A stretch of 64,000 bases of DNA from Oegoconia quadripuncta. Lineage: Eukaryota; Arthropoda; Insecta; Lepidoptera; Autostichidae. Under the pieces are notes generated by a model, which saw only the letters and a list, made by a program, of their open reading frames with translations, was not told where the DNA came from and did not search any database. The translations under genes and the position numbers were made by a program. This document shows positions 33,756-45,907 of the stretch, in pieces. Positions within the stretch are counted from its first letter, which is position 1. Every line of letters begins with the position of its first letter. The DNA lies in the NCBI GenBank assembly GCA_949316235.1, contig OX438759.1:13243618-13307617 (forward strand), given 5' to 3'.

Positions 33756-33953
33756 GATTGTATGTTATGTATACATTTAATATCTGTTATAGATTATCAT
33801 ATAAACAACGGTAGGTACATATAGGTAAATTTGATTACAAGAAGGTTGACTTTTGCTGTAGTTGGTACCGACCATTTGGTAATCAAAAACAAAGCTTCAT
33901 CCCTCGTGATTCCTATTGCACATCTCACACTTAAAAACAATGAAGTATGAATA

Positions 33954-34284
33954 TTTTTTTTTATGCACAACGGCTTGGTACTTGACCTGAATCACACCTG
34001 ATGTTAAGTGAAGATGAGGTCGAAGGTGGAAACGTCCTGACCCGGAAACCCCAACACATTCGGGGGACTGGCTATCTTATCTCTGACAACCGGAACACAA
34101 CAATGCTATTAATATTGCTGCTTGGCGGCAGATTTAGATAAGATGGTGGTAGCTAGCCAGCCGGACATTTAAAATGCCCTACCACCAACCAAACCGAGTA
34201 CTTAAATATGTACCCCGCTGAGAATCGAACCCGCGACCTCCGAATCGGAAACCCAATGTTGTTTACATTGAGCAACGGAGGCGG
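33954..34284 (-). mobile_element. SINE family A copy, nearly complete
   Basis: Begins with the reversed tail (T-run, ATGCACAACGG) and ends with the reversed head GAGCAACGGAGGCGG; the B-box is intact (GAATCGAACCCG). Confidence 0.88.
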
Positions 34285-34374
34285 AATATTTCACCTGCCC
34301 ACATATCTTAAATAGCCAACCCTGATATTATATGAGCACATTCTCAGTATGCGTGCATGTAAGTATCGTACGAG

Positions 34375-34545
34375 TACTTCTTAGGTTGTTGCCATCGCCC
34401 CGTCAACTTTGCTGGGCGCGAATTTGCATGCCAATATTGCTGGTAGGCGAGTGCCCGCCGTAACGTGCCTCACACAATATTACTATATTTAGCACGCCAC
34501 GCCTTTGCATAATAGGATACTGGTGTGTGCACTTCATTTCTCTAT
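34375..34545. promoter_or_regulatory. Non-repetitive GC-rich patch with octamer-like sites
   Basis: Contains GCGAATTTGCATGCC and CCTTTGCATAATAGG, similar to POU-factor octamer sites, in a CpG-rich patch among repeats. A possible enhancer only; no direct evidence. Confidence 0.2.
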
Positions 34546-34962
34546 ACGAATTAGAATTTTACAAACAAAAGCAACTTGAATATCTAAAACCGATTGCGGA
34601 AAGAAAAACAATATATTAGGTCCTTACCTATGAAATTGGTGTTTTGTATGAAGAATTTCATTAAGATTCTTTTCTCCATACAAACATTTTTGATTTATGA
34701 TTTTTTTTTGGGAACGGCAAATCCAAATTTAGCTAAACTTTGTGTGTATTATCGGATAACATTAAGTTAAGTATAGGCAGCGTTAATTTTTAAAAGTAAC
34801 CACTTTATAAAAGTTTCAGCGAATCTAAGAAATGATTATGGGAAGCACATGAAAAGAGTTCTGTTCAATTTTTTTTAATTATGTGATTTAGCCCAGAAAT
34901 TAAAAAATATTTCATGTAAAACCTTGAAATAATATTCAGTTAATAATAACCAGTTTTGCTCA

Positions 34963-35018
34963 ATTTGGGACTGGCTGATTGGTGTAAGAGTCCGAAATAT
35001 TAATTTATTTAAGAAAAA
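34963..35018 (+). mobile_element. SINE family C tail fragment
   Basis: GACTGGCTGATTGGTGTAAG and GTCCGAAATATT match the family C end. Confidence 0.65.
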
Positions 35019-35107
35019 AATATATTAATAATTGATTCTGATTTACAATAATTATTCTGATTAACTATGAATAGATTTTTTCCTGAAGAGCACAGTTAGT
35101 AGTAGGC

Positions 35108-35436
35108 TTTTTTTTTTATGCACGACGGGATCGTACTTGACCTCAATCACACCTGATGTTAAGTGAGGATGAGGTCGAAGGTGGAAGCGTACTGACCCAG
35201 AAACCCCAACACTTGGGACTGGCTATCTTATCTCTTGACAACCGGAACACAACAATGCCATTAACATTGCTGCTTGGTGGCAGATTTAGATAAGATGGTG
35301 GTAGCTAGCCAGACGGACATTTAAAATGCCCTACCACCAACCAAACCGTGTACTTAAACATGTACCCCGCTGGGGATCGAACCCGCGACCTCCGAATCGT
35401 AAACCCAATGTTGTTTACATTGAGCCGGGGAGGCGG
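35108..35436 (-). mobile_element. SINE family A copy, nearly complete
   Basis: Same layout as 33954-34284, only about 820 bp away and in the same orientation; the head reads GAGCCGGGGAGGCGG. Confidence 0.88.
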
Positions 35437-36720
35437 CTAAAACTAGGTAAGTACTAGGTAGCAAGCCACGCTCCTCAAACATTATGTTGTTGAATGAAAT
35501 ACACCTACTACAGTCATTGTAATATAGTTGAACAGTGTAAGTACGTTAATATAACAACAAACCACAAACGCTTCACTTTCACATTTTCTAAAACATAATT
35601 ATTGAAATTAATCAAGTTAAATGCTTATTCAGTCTCTTGTTTAATATACCTAAAGCTTCTCGTATCTTTACCTACGATATTATTAATATGTAGGTACTTA
35701 GGTATCTTAACAGGGATTCAGGTGAGAATTATTCTGGAATATATAAAATGATTTCCGACACGTAAAAGGACTTGAAGAAACTCGTCTTTTCCGTACCACC
35801 ATGCAATATACCTTATTATTTTGTTGTGTATATATTATACTGTATTTTCTTTTCTGTTGTGCAATAAAGTGTATTTGTATTATATACTATAATCGAACCA
35901 AATTTGAAACTTGTATGTATTACTATTTTTACTGTTCTCAATGTAGTAAAGTTGTATAAGAATTCATTGCTGCACATTTTTGTTAATTTTGTAGTGATTG
36001 AGCCAGAAAATAAGGCCGAATAGTTTGCTAAAACTTGTAGGGTCTCGTCAAAAAACATTCAAATGTGGAATCATCTCTGCACGCCGATTGCGGGAGCTTG
36101 TTCTAAATTTGATTTAAAAAAAACATTGAAAAAATCATCATGGCGGCGGTCCAGTTCAGTGGAAAGTTATTACGAGTGAAAATTCAATTTGTAGGTAAAC
36201 GCTTCTTTGATGCTGTTGGAAGAATGGCAGATTATGAACCTCGCATTACGTGATTTAGCATATTAAATCACTTTCTGCTCCTTGCAACAATCTACTATTC
36301 TTATAATGTACTTAAACACAAAATCGATAAATACCGAATATAAGTAATAACTTACATTTTAAATTATTAGACATTCAGCCGCCTCATAAATAAATTCAGC
36401 CTCCAAATTTCTGTCAAATAACTTCTACTTTTATTAATGCGATGCCAGACGAGGGTCAGTAGAGCATTAAAAACAAGCACCTGTGCTAACATGAAGACCA
36501 ATCGTGACGAACCGACCGCGATCGCGTCAGCCCGGTTTCGAAGTTTTCTCTGAATATACCGTATGGAGCTCGCCTTGGAGCAATTAAACAGCTAGCCAAA
36601 CTGTATATATTATATAATGTAGCAGGTATGTCAAATAGAATGCAAGTTCCCCAAAGATTAGTATAATTTAACGTAGAGATTATTTATTTAGGTGGATGAA
36701 GCGATTTTTTAATTGATTAA
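35437..36720. other. AT-rich DNA with little recognisable content
   Basis: A GTGCAATAAAGTGTATTTGTATT block (around 35860) resembles a LINE 3' end. A short CpG-rich patch at 36470-36570 has no clear exon. Confidence 0.4.
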
Positions 36721-36883
36721 ATCGGGAGTCGGGATGGGCACATGTATTTTCGTATTTTTTTTGTAGTGGATAGGGTTGCCAACTGTATCGCGAGAGCCTA
36801 CCTATATCGGGAGTCGGGATGGGCACATGTATTTTCGTATTTTTTTTGTAGTGGATAGGGTTGCCAACTGTATCGCAAGAGCC
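36721..36883. repeat. Direct tandem repeat, two units of 85 bp
   Basis: 36721-36805 and 36806-36883 differ in only a few bases. Each starts ATCGGGAGTCGGGATGGG and includes GGTTGCCAACTGTATCGC. Confidence 0.95.
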
Positions 36884-37449
36884 GAGACGACCCGTGTTTG
36901 CAAGAGGTCTGTTTGCTGGACGCTATTTACACCGTTGTTACAGTAAATAGTTTTGAATAAGAAATTAAGTGATGTGGGTATCACATGCCATGTTGTGCCA
37001 CCCACTCTATCAAATCTTTCATCACTCCCTATTCTATTTCATTGCTATTGATATTGTAAATTGGGACTATTTGTTGTTTGATCGTTAAAAAATTAACTAG
37101 TCTATAGTAAAATAAGTGTGCTTTATAAGTGTCCTTTCTAATAATCTTCTATTGACTGTTACTGCTTTCATGCTTCAATGAAACAGGCAATGTTTTGATA
37201 CCTCCTTCATTTTGAATTATCTATTTCTTATAAATCTGTGCTCCAAGTTGACAACCTTGGTTATGGGGCTTGCTAATCCCCAGGCTTCAAAAAACACCAC
37301 AGATAGGGGACCTGCTTTATTATATTAATATAATAAATAATACAATATTAAGTACTTGTATTACAGCATCCAGCTATTCTTAGAATTTAAATACAAACAA
37401 GTTTTATTTCGTAAGTTATAAGAATAACATTTGAAATCTTCATGATATA

Positions 37450-39108
37450 CAATGTGTCCCGGAGAGAAGTGACCAGCGGGCGTAGTTTGAAAATTTATAC
37501 AAAATTATCGATAAATCATTTAAATTTAGAGACCTAACTGCTTTTGTTTTTTAAAAATTGTTAATTCTTTTTTTTTAATAGACATCTCTGACCTTCTGCA
37601 CTATTTTAGTCATAATTTCTTTGTCTTTACGTCTTTCCCAATTCTTTTTTTTTAATTCAGTGCTGTTATTATTATTCATCAAATTAAGTTATGAAAATTA
37701 TCCCAAAACAAATAAATAATTTATTAAAAAAGAAATAAACTTAAAATTCGACCAACAAAACTGTATTTCTTTAAGTTTAAAAATAAAAAAACGAAAAATG
37801 TCCCTATAACATCATGTTTTTTTTTAATTATTATGATACTACATGATATTCTCTAAAATATCCTCGAACAATGTTTTTAGTTATTTCAAATAAATGTGAA
37901 CGTACGAGACATTGAAATTGACCTTTTATGCTCCAGTAACTAGATAGAGATAAGTTTAAAAAAATGAAAGTAATGTTTTAAGCAGTTTATTTGCACATTT
38001 AAGTGTTTTGTTATTACAATGAATCATTTTGATTTTAACATGATAGTTTAATAATAAATAAAAGATAATTTGTTAAAATGGTTGTTTATTAAGAAAAATC
38101 AGGTAATTAATTAATTATGTTTTCAAAATGACCGCCGTCAGCGGTTATGCAGGCCAGGGCCCTAAATGACATCCTTAGTGTAGTTCGCCTTATTTCTGCA
38201 TGATTCTGCGCTATTTCTGCGGCAGCAGCATCGATTCTCTGTTTCAGCTGGTCTCTTGAAATTATTGGCACAGCATAAACTTTTTGCTTCATGTAGCCCC
38301 AGAAATAATAATCAAGAGGCGTCAAGTCTGGTGACCTCGGGGGCCATGCTACTGGACCGCCTCTGCCAATCCATCTTGGATAATTTTCATTGGCCTGGCC
38401 TGCATAACCGCTGACGGCGGTCATTTTGAAAACATAATTAATTAATTACCTGATTTTTCTTAATAAACAACCATTTTAACAAATTAAGTATCTTTTATTT
38501 ATTATTAAACTATCATGTTAAAATCAAAATGATTCATTGTAATAACAAAACACTTAAATGTGCAAATAAACTGCTTAAAACATTACTTTCATTTTTTTAA
38601 ACTTATCTCTATCTAGTTACTGGAGCATAAAAGGTCAATTACAATGTCTCGTACGTTCACATTTATTTGAAATAACATAAAACATTGTTCGAGGATATTT
38701 TAGAGAATATCATGTAGTATCATAATAATTAAAAAAAAACATGATGTTATAGGGACATTTTTCGTTTTTTTATTTTTAAACTTAAAGAAATACAGTTTTG
38801 TTGGTCGAATTTTAAGTTTATTTCTTTTTTAATAAATTATTTATTTGTTTTGGGATAATTTTCATAACTTAATTTGATGAATAATAATAACAGCACTGAA
38901 TTAAAAAAAAAAGAATTGGGAAAGACGTAAAAACAAAGAAATTATGACTAAAATAGTGCAGAAGGTCAGACATGTCTATTAAAAAAAAAGGATTAACAAT
39001 TTTTAAAAAACAAAAGCAGTTAGGTCTCTAAATTTAAATGATTTATCGATAATTTTGTATAAATTTTCAAACTACGCCCGCTGGTCACTTCTCTCCGGGA
39101 CACATTGT
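37450..39108. mobile_element. Mariner-like fold-back element FB2, about 1.66 kb palindrome
   Basis: Arms of about 710 bp, nearly identical, begin TACAATGTGTCCCGGAGAG and end with its complement; TA flanks them. The unpaired centre is only about 235 bp (38160-38394). The frame on the minus strand across the centre is a transposase C-terminus. This element could form a very long double-stranded RNA if transcribed. Confidence 0.9.
38107..38424 (-). pseudogene. Transposase C-terminal remnant in FB2
   Basis: 105 residues. After a leader formed by the palindrome, it reads WPPRSPDLTPLDYYFWGYMK, typical of the last catalytic region of DDE transposases related to mariner. It ends DGGHFENIIN-stop, whose final codons lie in the inverted repeat. 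The first two catalytic acidic residues are absent. Confidence 0.85.
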
Positions 39109-39114
39109 ATAATT

Positions 39115-39273
39115 ATCGCTCATTCACAATGCAGACTCCCCTGAGAAAAACTTGCAAAAAACCCAATCCCTGCTCTTTTAAATAAGTGTTTTACAATTTA
39201 TGATTCGATTAAGAAAAAAGGAAAGAAAATAATAGACTGGTTATCGCCATGCGGTTCATGTCCACGCATTCTT
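39115..39273 (-). mobile_element. LINE-2 type 3' end fragment
   Basis: The complement matches the LINE-2 end: GATAAGAATGCGTGGACATG and the 3' UTR with an AGAGC...CAGGG block. It abuts the FB2 palindrome. Confidence 0.7.
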
Positions 39274-39445
39274 ATCAATACAATGTAATACAAATACACT
39301 TTATTGCACAAAAGGAGAATATACATTTTACAAACCACAATACTGAAAAGAGTACAATTAGGCGGCCTTATCACTAAGAGCGATCTCTTCCAGGCAACCT
39401 TTGGGTGTAGGAGTATAACTTTATCGACAGATTGGTGCAATGGTG
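39274..39445 (-). mobile_element. LINE-type 3' fragment (tentative)
   Basis: The complement carries TTTTGTGCAATAAAGTG followed by TATTTGTATTACATTG, a LINE-like terminal repeat. Confidence 0.45.
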
Positions 39446-39650
39446 TCATGGAGCACCTGGTTTTGTACCCCTGTGTACCCTTCAACGGCCAAGTCACACA
39501 ACATTAACTATAATAATAAAGAAATCGCAGTAAGGAACCTTACACTTGGCACGACTTTGTATAGATTTCATTACTTTTTAGAGATAATCAAGCAGCTCCA
39601 TCGAGACTTGGCTAGTTTTTTACAGAATGTTTTTGGTGGGATTTCACTTC

Positions 39651-39705
39651 TTTTTGTAGAAACGTGGGCATATTGTATATATGCTCACGTTTCTACAAAT
39701 ATACT
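39651..39705. repeat. Near-perfect hairpin of about 25 bp arms
   Basis: TTTGTAGAAACGTGGGCATA and its complement TATGCTCACGTTTCTACAAA face each other with a short AT centre. Confidence 0.9.
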
Positions 39706-39719
39706 TGATACTGAAAGTT

Positions 39720-40830
39720 GAGTCAGTTCTACCATACACCAAGAAAGATATTGAATGGAAGAGACAAGACCCGTCTTTGGGCATACCAACTACTTGGTAG
39801 CCACTAAGTTCATCGTCGTCTTTTAATATTATCGACATTTTTTACGATAATTATTATCTTGCGAAATCAAACACAATTAAACTCAACGACCTTTAGTATA
39901 TGGACAACAAATCAGAAATACCGATAATATTTAGACTAAAACCTACTTATATCTTTAAGACTTCTTTTGTCTTAATAAAAAAAACTTAAAAAAAATATTA
40001 CTCTGCCTACTCAATCTATACAAACTATAAGCAAAACGTTAACTCTTAATTATTAGACAAGTGTCAATATAATTAATTATCAATGAACTTTCTACCAAAG
40101 GTACTACCAACCTAGTACTGAAATACAGCTAAATTAATGATATTTTTAAACGAAACGAAGTAATATCTAACTAAATAAACTAAACTAGAATACTAGAAAA
40201 GTACTTATAAACACGAACGCGATTCGAAGTACTGCCTAACTGTAAATTAAACCTAGAAAACTAAAAGTAGGTACTAAATAATTAACAATTAAATAAAGTA
40301 TTCAATTGAAACTTCTTTTAATTCTGATAATTAAGTAATAATCAGTAATCCGTCACTAACCATATAATTCCTAACCTGTTTAAATCTTTAATAATATAAT
40401 AACAACCTGCCAATTAACTTTAGCAAACCTCACGAAATAATCAGCGAAATCAACGAAATGCAAATAATCCCTCCTAATCCCTAGCAAACATTTTCAAGCG
40501 CAATAGAAGAATGTCGTAAACGACTGTAACGCGGCCGGTTGCCACTTTGCCATATAAGGTTATCGGAAAAACAAAACGTAAGCGCGTTTTAAAATACAGT
40601 CAACGCCATCTAGCGACGCGTGTGGGTATCACCGCCACTCTTAGCCAATGCATTATATTTTGACCAAATTTTCGTTTGTTTATTTAATTTGTGTAATGTT
40701 CGAGTAGAATAAAATTAATCGTTTGACTATTTCTTCTTGTAAACTTGTAAAGTATAAGTAAATATAAGTATAAAAGCCAGTCTAGTCTTATCCAGAGTTT
40801 TCCTTTAATTTTATTTATATTCGTATTAAA
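39720..40830. other. Very AT-rich stretch with a CpG-rich patch
   Basis: No elements recognised until a CpG-containing patch at about 40500-40625. No open frames of note. Confidence 0.4.
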
Positions 40831-40834
40831 AGCA

Positions 40835-41560
40835 GAAGGGGAAGCATGCGCCCAGCAGTGGGATGCTATAGGCTAGATTAAATTAGAAGATGTGTCCCAC
40901 TACGCTGGATTTTTGCAATGACAGTCGATTTTTCTATGTACCAATAGTAGAAGGGGGCATTACCATATCTCTAATACAGCTGAGACCAGCTGAGGGTTCT
41001 TCATCAGATACTTCAGACCTTCGATTTTTGACATCAAATGAAGTGGCCCACCAAGTTGAATATTTTTTGTAAAGGCGGTATATGTCGATCTCTAATAGTT
41101 TGGTTGGGCTCTTGTGTTTCCTAATCAGGGTCACCAGGTACTCCAGATCTTCGATTATCCTAGTTTTTATAGTTTTCCCTTTATGTGGCCATTGAATCAT
41201 AACTCTGTACCAAATTTCAGCTCTCTGAGTTTATGGGAAGTACTAGTTCTATTTTGATGATCATGAGTGAGTGAGTGAGTGAGTGAGTGTCATAAATGCG
41301 AAACTTTGCTTTCGCTTAACTTCGGAACTAAATGACCTACAGACTTGAAATTTTGGATTTTAAGTATGTGATTATAGCTTACTGGATGACGAAAATTTCT
41401 GCGTTCTAGTCTTATCCAGAGGTTCTAAAATAGGGGCCTGAAAATGCCGCGAAATGGTTCCAGTAAAGGATGGTACGGCAGTGTTTGCTTCGCGCTCGAC
41501 TTGGCGGGGGCACTGCCGTGCCCCCAGATAGAACAGGCAGGTTGTGCAAAATACGGATGC
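40835..41560. repeat. Mixed interspersed repeats, (GAGT)n included
   Basis: Contains CCCAGCAGTGGGATG (a common SINE D/LINE end), a GAGT microsatellite at 41266-41291, and a dispersed repeat with ACTTTGCTTTCGCTTAAC and TGCTTCGCGCTCGAC. Family unknown. Confidence 0.5.
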
Positions 41561-41574
41561 AGTTATGAAATAGC

Positions 41575-41875
41575 TACATAATTAATTACTTATTTAATAA
41601 ACAAAAATTAAAGCCATACATTTATACATATATATTATATACATAAATAGCTATGTATATACATATTCTTATCATTATAGATAGTCAGAAATTTTTATGA
41701 TAGCCTTTGGCACATAGTTTCCGTTCGAAGTTGGTTTTAAATTTATTTAAAGGCTAATTTTGACTGTCTACCGGAACCTTAATATAAAAGCGTAGGTATA
41801 CATTGTCTCTTGAATGACTTAGTGACTTTGTGTAAGCGACTGCTATGAACAGCAAGATTATTTTTATATCTTATA
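41575..41875 (-). mobile_element. LINE 3' fragment
   Basis: AAATTTATTTAAAGGCTAATTT and GTCTCTTGAATGACTTAGTG correspond on the complement to the C-terminal LINE region (compare 60360-60440 and 31890-31940). Confidence 0.6.
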
Positions 41876-41880
41876 AATAA

Positions 41881-42160
41881 TAATAAATAAATAAATAATA
41901 AATATCCTTAGACATACACACAGCGCCATCTAGTTCCACAGTAAGCAACTATAGGCTTGTGTTGTGGATACCAGATGGTTGATATACTACATAAATACAT
42001 TTTTTTTTTTGGTAAATATATACTTATTATAAATGAAAACATCCATAACTCGGGTACACATGTTCGTATTCATCATACAAACATATGCCCCTAGCGGGAT
42101 TCGAACCCGCAACCTTTTGGTATAGTGGTCAGAGTTGCTAACCACTACACCAAACAAACA
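41881..42160 (-). mobile_element. SINE family B copy, complete
   Basis: From the reversed tail (CAGCGCCATCTAGTTCC) to the reversed head (GGTCAGAGTTGCTAACC, CACCAAAC). The B-box GGGATTCGAACCCGC is intact. Confidence 0.9.
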
Positions 42161-42659
42161 TCTTATATACGTAATAATGAGCGCGATACTATTGTTTCGT
42201 CAAATCCAACCTTCAAAATATTGTGTTTAGATGATGGCCCCGTCATAGAAGACGTTTATCACAAAAAAAAAACCAATCGTGTGTCTATAGTTAACTGTGT
42301 AAAGAGTACTTAACGAACAAAACACAGCATAAAAACTTGTTAAATCTGTCCTGTTTGAGAAGCTCTTAGAGTTCCATCAATGTCGGAAACGTTTATTATT
42401 AGGCTCTAACCAGGAAGCTAAAAAATGATTTTATTATTCCTCAATTTTTTTTCTAGCTTAAAGAAACAGGGTTACTCCAATTAAGTGGTTTTCCTCCAGA
42501 TGTAACTTGTTTACTAATTACAAGAACATGCTTTTTTAATCCCTGAAGCGTAAGAGCGATGTTATAAGTTAGTCCATGTCTGCCTGGGTCCGTGTATCGT
42601 GTCTGTCTTGGGCATTGTAGCGCCAAAACGGCTGAACCCAATTAAAACAGTTTTTTTAT

Positions 42660-43010
42660 TTTGGAAAGCCGGTGTTTTGGAAACACAGTAGGTTTATTTA
42701 TACATACCTACATACATAATGCCACAACCATTATCCCAAATGGGGTGGCCAAAAATATCCCAAACATTTGGGCGTTCCTAACATGAGCTTGAAACAACAT
42801 CCACGGTCTCGTTTCGAAATATATAGAAATGCACACGTGAGAGCGGGTGAGCCCATTACCGTTAAAACATGCAAATCTATCAGATGTTTTTTTTTTTGTG
42901 GAAAATACCATAGTCGCCTTTTACGACATCCACAGGAAGAGACGGCTTGGTTGGTTCATTTCTTTTTGCGTGCCGAAACCACAAAGCACTGACTTTTATT
43001 TATTTCGTAG
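42660..43010 (+). repeat. Interspersed repeat, pair of 46965-47350
   Basis: Shares CCAAATGGGGTGG, CACGTGAGAGCGGGTGAGCC, CTTTTACGACATCCACAGG and GTGCCGAAACCAC with 46965-47350, where it is inverted. Family unknown. Confidence 0.65.
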
Positions 43011-43249
43011 ACATTTTCGTTTCTTTAATTAGTCAGTGGGCAATCAATATTTAAAAACACACTCACACAAATACAAACAAACACGATAATGAAGCTATAA
43101 AAATTATCGTCTTAGCGTGCAAAGTTATTTTTCGGTTTTTCCCGATTATTTGAGCCCAAATAAGCATAACATGGTCCAGTACATCTCGTAAAGTGGTTTT
43201 TAGTGAGTCGTATTATTTATAAAAGTATTTTTAGCCTGTGCTAATATTA

Positions 43250-44597
43250 TTGTTGTGAGGACTCTTATTATTGTTCATCACGACACTTTAATCAGGAAAT
43301 TACGTCATTATGGTGTAACCGGCCGAGCTCTCGACCTTCTGAATTCTTATTTGAGTAACCGAGTTCAGAGGGTTGATATCAGTGGTAATACATCGTCAGG
43401 GTCGACAGTCTGTATGGGCGTCCCACAAGGCTCCATTCTCGGACCATTTTTGTTTTTGGTTTACATAAATGACTTGCCAAACCTTGTAAACGATAAACAT
43501 GAAATAGTATTGTTTGCTGACGATACCTCTGTAATGTTTAAAGTAAATAGACTAAAATTAAATTATGACGACGTGAACAATGCTATTTCTCAAATAGTAG
43601 AATGGTTTACGGCAAATAATTTGTTACTGAATGAGAAAAAAACTAAATGTGTAAAATTTGTACTGCCTAATGTCAGGGAGATGCCCACAAATATAATGAT
43701 AAAAAATGTCACTCTAGACCTTGTTGAGTCCACTGTATTTTTGGGCATTACTTTGGACGCCAAATTACAATGGGGTCCTCATATCCATAAATTGGCGAAG
43801 AAGCTCAGCTCTGCAGCGTATGCAGTCAAAAAAATTAGACAAATATCGGACGTAAATACTGCTAGATTAGTATATTTTAGTTATTTCCATAGCCTGATGT
43901 CTTACGGTATCTTGCTGTGGGGAAATGCCGCGGATATCAATACAATCTTTGTTTTACAAAAACGAGCCGTTCGCGCAATTTATCAATTGAGACCTGCAGT
44001 GTCACTTAGAGATAGATTTAAAGAGTATAATATTCTAACCTTTTCGTCACAGTACATTTTTGAAAATCTAATATATGTCAAAAAAAATATAGCATCATTT
44101 AGGAAAAATAGTGATAAACATGATGTCAATACAAGAAATAAAGATAAACTGGCAGGTCACATAAGTCGCCTCCACAAAGTCAGTAATTCATTCAAAGGGT
44201 TATGTATACGCTTTTTCAATAAAGTTCCTGTTGATATACAAAATCTTCCTTTCAATAAATTTAAAGATACTATAAAACAGAAACTTATTAAGAAAGCATA
44301 TTATAAAATATCAGATTATTTAGATGATAAACAATCATGGACATAACCAGCCCGTTCGCATAACCAGGCTATTTCACAATTAATAATGAAATATTATAAT
44401 ATAAAATAATAATTTTGTAATATAAAAACCTTTTTTTAAAAAAGAGCGACCTCTCGAGTTTCTTGCTTGTTCTTCTCAGGGGAAAATTGCCTTTTGAACA
44501 AGCAGTAGCTTTAAAAATGTAAAATCTGACTATTTTAAGTGTACCCTGTGTACCTACAAAATAAAGCATTTTTTGATTTTGATTTTGATTTTGATTG
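43250..44597 (+). mobile_element. LINE-3, 5'-truncated, with full 3' UTR
   Basis: The RT frame is followed by a 3' UTR of about 250 bp: CTCTCGAGTTTCTTGCTTG, an AATAAAGCATTTTT block and a TTTTGA repeat as the tail (44568-44597). It is the most intact member of the LINE-2/LINE-3 family in the window. Confidence 0.87.
43255..44346 (+). CDS. Reverse transcriptase, C-terminal part (LINE-3)
   Basis: 363 intact residues of a CR1/Jockey-group RT. HHDTLIRKLRHYGV, then GVPQGSILGPFLFLVYINDL and VLFADDTSVMF (catalytic F-A-D-D). The domain end reads YGILLWGNAADINTIFVLQK and the protein stops after YKISDYLDDKQSWT. The Met is probably internal: the frame continues the family motif (...VHHDTL), so the element is 5'-truncated at about 43,260. 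The endonuclease half is missing. Confidence 0.87.
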   Translation: MRTLIIVHHDTLIRKLRHYGVTGRALDLLNSYLSNRVQRVDISGNTSSGSTVCMGVPQGSILGPFLFLVYINDLPNLVNDKHEIVLFADDTSVMFKVNRLKLNYDDVNNAISQIVEWFTANNLLLNEKKTKCVKFVLPNVREMPTNIMIKNVTLDLVESTVFLGITLDAKLQWGPHIHKLAKKLSSAAYAVKKIRQISDVNTARLVYFSYFHSLMSYGILLWGNAADINTIFVLQKRAVRAIYQLRPAVSLRDRFKEYNILTFSSQYIFENLIYVKKNIASFRKNSDKHDVNTRNKDKLAGHISRLHKVSNSFKGLCIRFFNKVPVDIQNLPFNKFKDTIKQKLIKKAYYKISDYLDDKQSWT

Positions 44598-44639
44598 GTT
44601 TTGTAATTTTTTCCCCGACGACGCCCCATTAAAGGTAAT

Positions 44640-44830
44640 GTATGTATGTTACTAACTGTACCCTAAACGGCTTGACCGATTTTGAAATGCAACTTGTCGG
44701 TCGATACGTCTCGATCTCCGGAGTGTCATAGGATACATTTTATAGTAAAATTCAACAGAACGCCCGCATAATACAAAATATGCTGCCGGGTCCTTGAGCC
44801 CTCTCGGGCAGAGGACCCTTGGCATTTTGC
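44640..44830. repeat. Interspersed repeat shared with 26.9 kb
   Basis: CGGCTTGACCGATTTTGAA, GAGTGTCATAGGATAC and AAATATGCTGCCGGGT are shared with 26980-27110. Confidence 0.55.
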
Positions 44831-44909
44831 CCACTCTATTCCAGCTTTGTCTTACAACATTGGCCAATCAACTTTAAATACTGAAAAAATAGGCTATTGT
44901 CTTCATCTC

Positions 44910-45356
44910 ATCTCTAATCTATAAATAGTACATAACAGGGTCGCTATCTTCGTCTCTCTGTCTGTTCACTTAGTTGTTCCAAACAGTTTGGTTATTTTAG
45001 TTGGTGGTAGGGCATTTTAAATGTCCGCTAGCTACCACCATCTTATCTAAATCTGCCGCCAAGCAGCAATGTTAATAGCATTGTTGTGTTCCGGTTGTCA
45101 GAGATAAGATAGCCAGTTCCCAAATATGTTGGGGTTTCCGGATCAGTACGCTTCCACCTTAGACCTCATCTTCACTTATCATCAGTTGTGATTGAGGTCA
45201 AGTACGAACCCGTCGTGCATAAAAAAAAATAGATTTTCAAACACTTTTCACTGTCATTTAGAAAATGTATTCATGAAGGTTTACATGTATAATACAAGTG
45301 CTAGTTTATATTTCATATCGAGATCTACGTGGACGAAATCGAGGGCGGAAAGCTAG
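44910..45356 (+). mobile_element. Helentron-like element with nested SINE A
   Basis: The right end has the GC-rich hairpin region (CGTGGACGAAATCGAGGGCGG) and CTAG at 45353-45356, as in other Helentron-like ends here. The SINE at 45000-45229 splits it. Confidence 0.65.
45000..45229 (+). mobile_element. SINE family A, 5'-truncated
   Basis: Starts at GTTGGTGGTAGGGCATTTT and ends with a GCATAAAAAAAAA tail. Confidence 0.85.
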
Positions 45357-45907
45357 TAATATCATAAAATATTTTTTTCGAAACCTTTTATACAAGTAGT
45401 GTTAGCGCAAACCCCATACCACTTATTAGCGCCGTTAGTGGAGTGACCCGCAACGTATGACCCCTCGTCGTTTCGGACCCGGCTCAAGGCCAACTTGCGC
45501 AACGGCATGGGAACTTTGCGCTTGCGCATTTCTTTATAGTACTCTTTGTGTGCGTTTACAATCGTCTTAATTACTATTAATTAATTATGCTGCGCAACGA
45601 AATACGATGAGGTAAATCTATTGATTACAGGAAACCCTAATGCGGTTGTTAGTAGTGATCTTTTGTTTGAATTTTGTCTAAGAATATTATAGAACTTTAT
45701 AACTGGAAAAGTACTAAACCGTTATAAATGAAATTGTCAGTTATAGCAATGAGAATGTCACCGTTTAACCGATTAGGTTATTATTTCTAAAATCTCGTTA
45801 GTTAAGCTTATCTAGTAATAAAAAGTGACATATGCAATAATGTATAAGTATTCGTCTTTGATCAACAGTTATTTAAATGATGATCGAATATTTTGTACAT
45901 ATTATAT

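Noticed and set aside
36509..36560. Second candidate first exon (ATGAAGACC...)
   Set aside because: The frame meets a stop after about 16 codons and no good donor precedes it.
41266..41291. CRISPR-like short repeats
   Set aside because: This is a plain GAGT microsatellite in a eukaryotic genome; no spacers.
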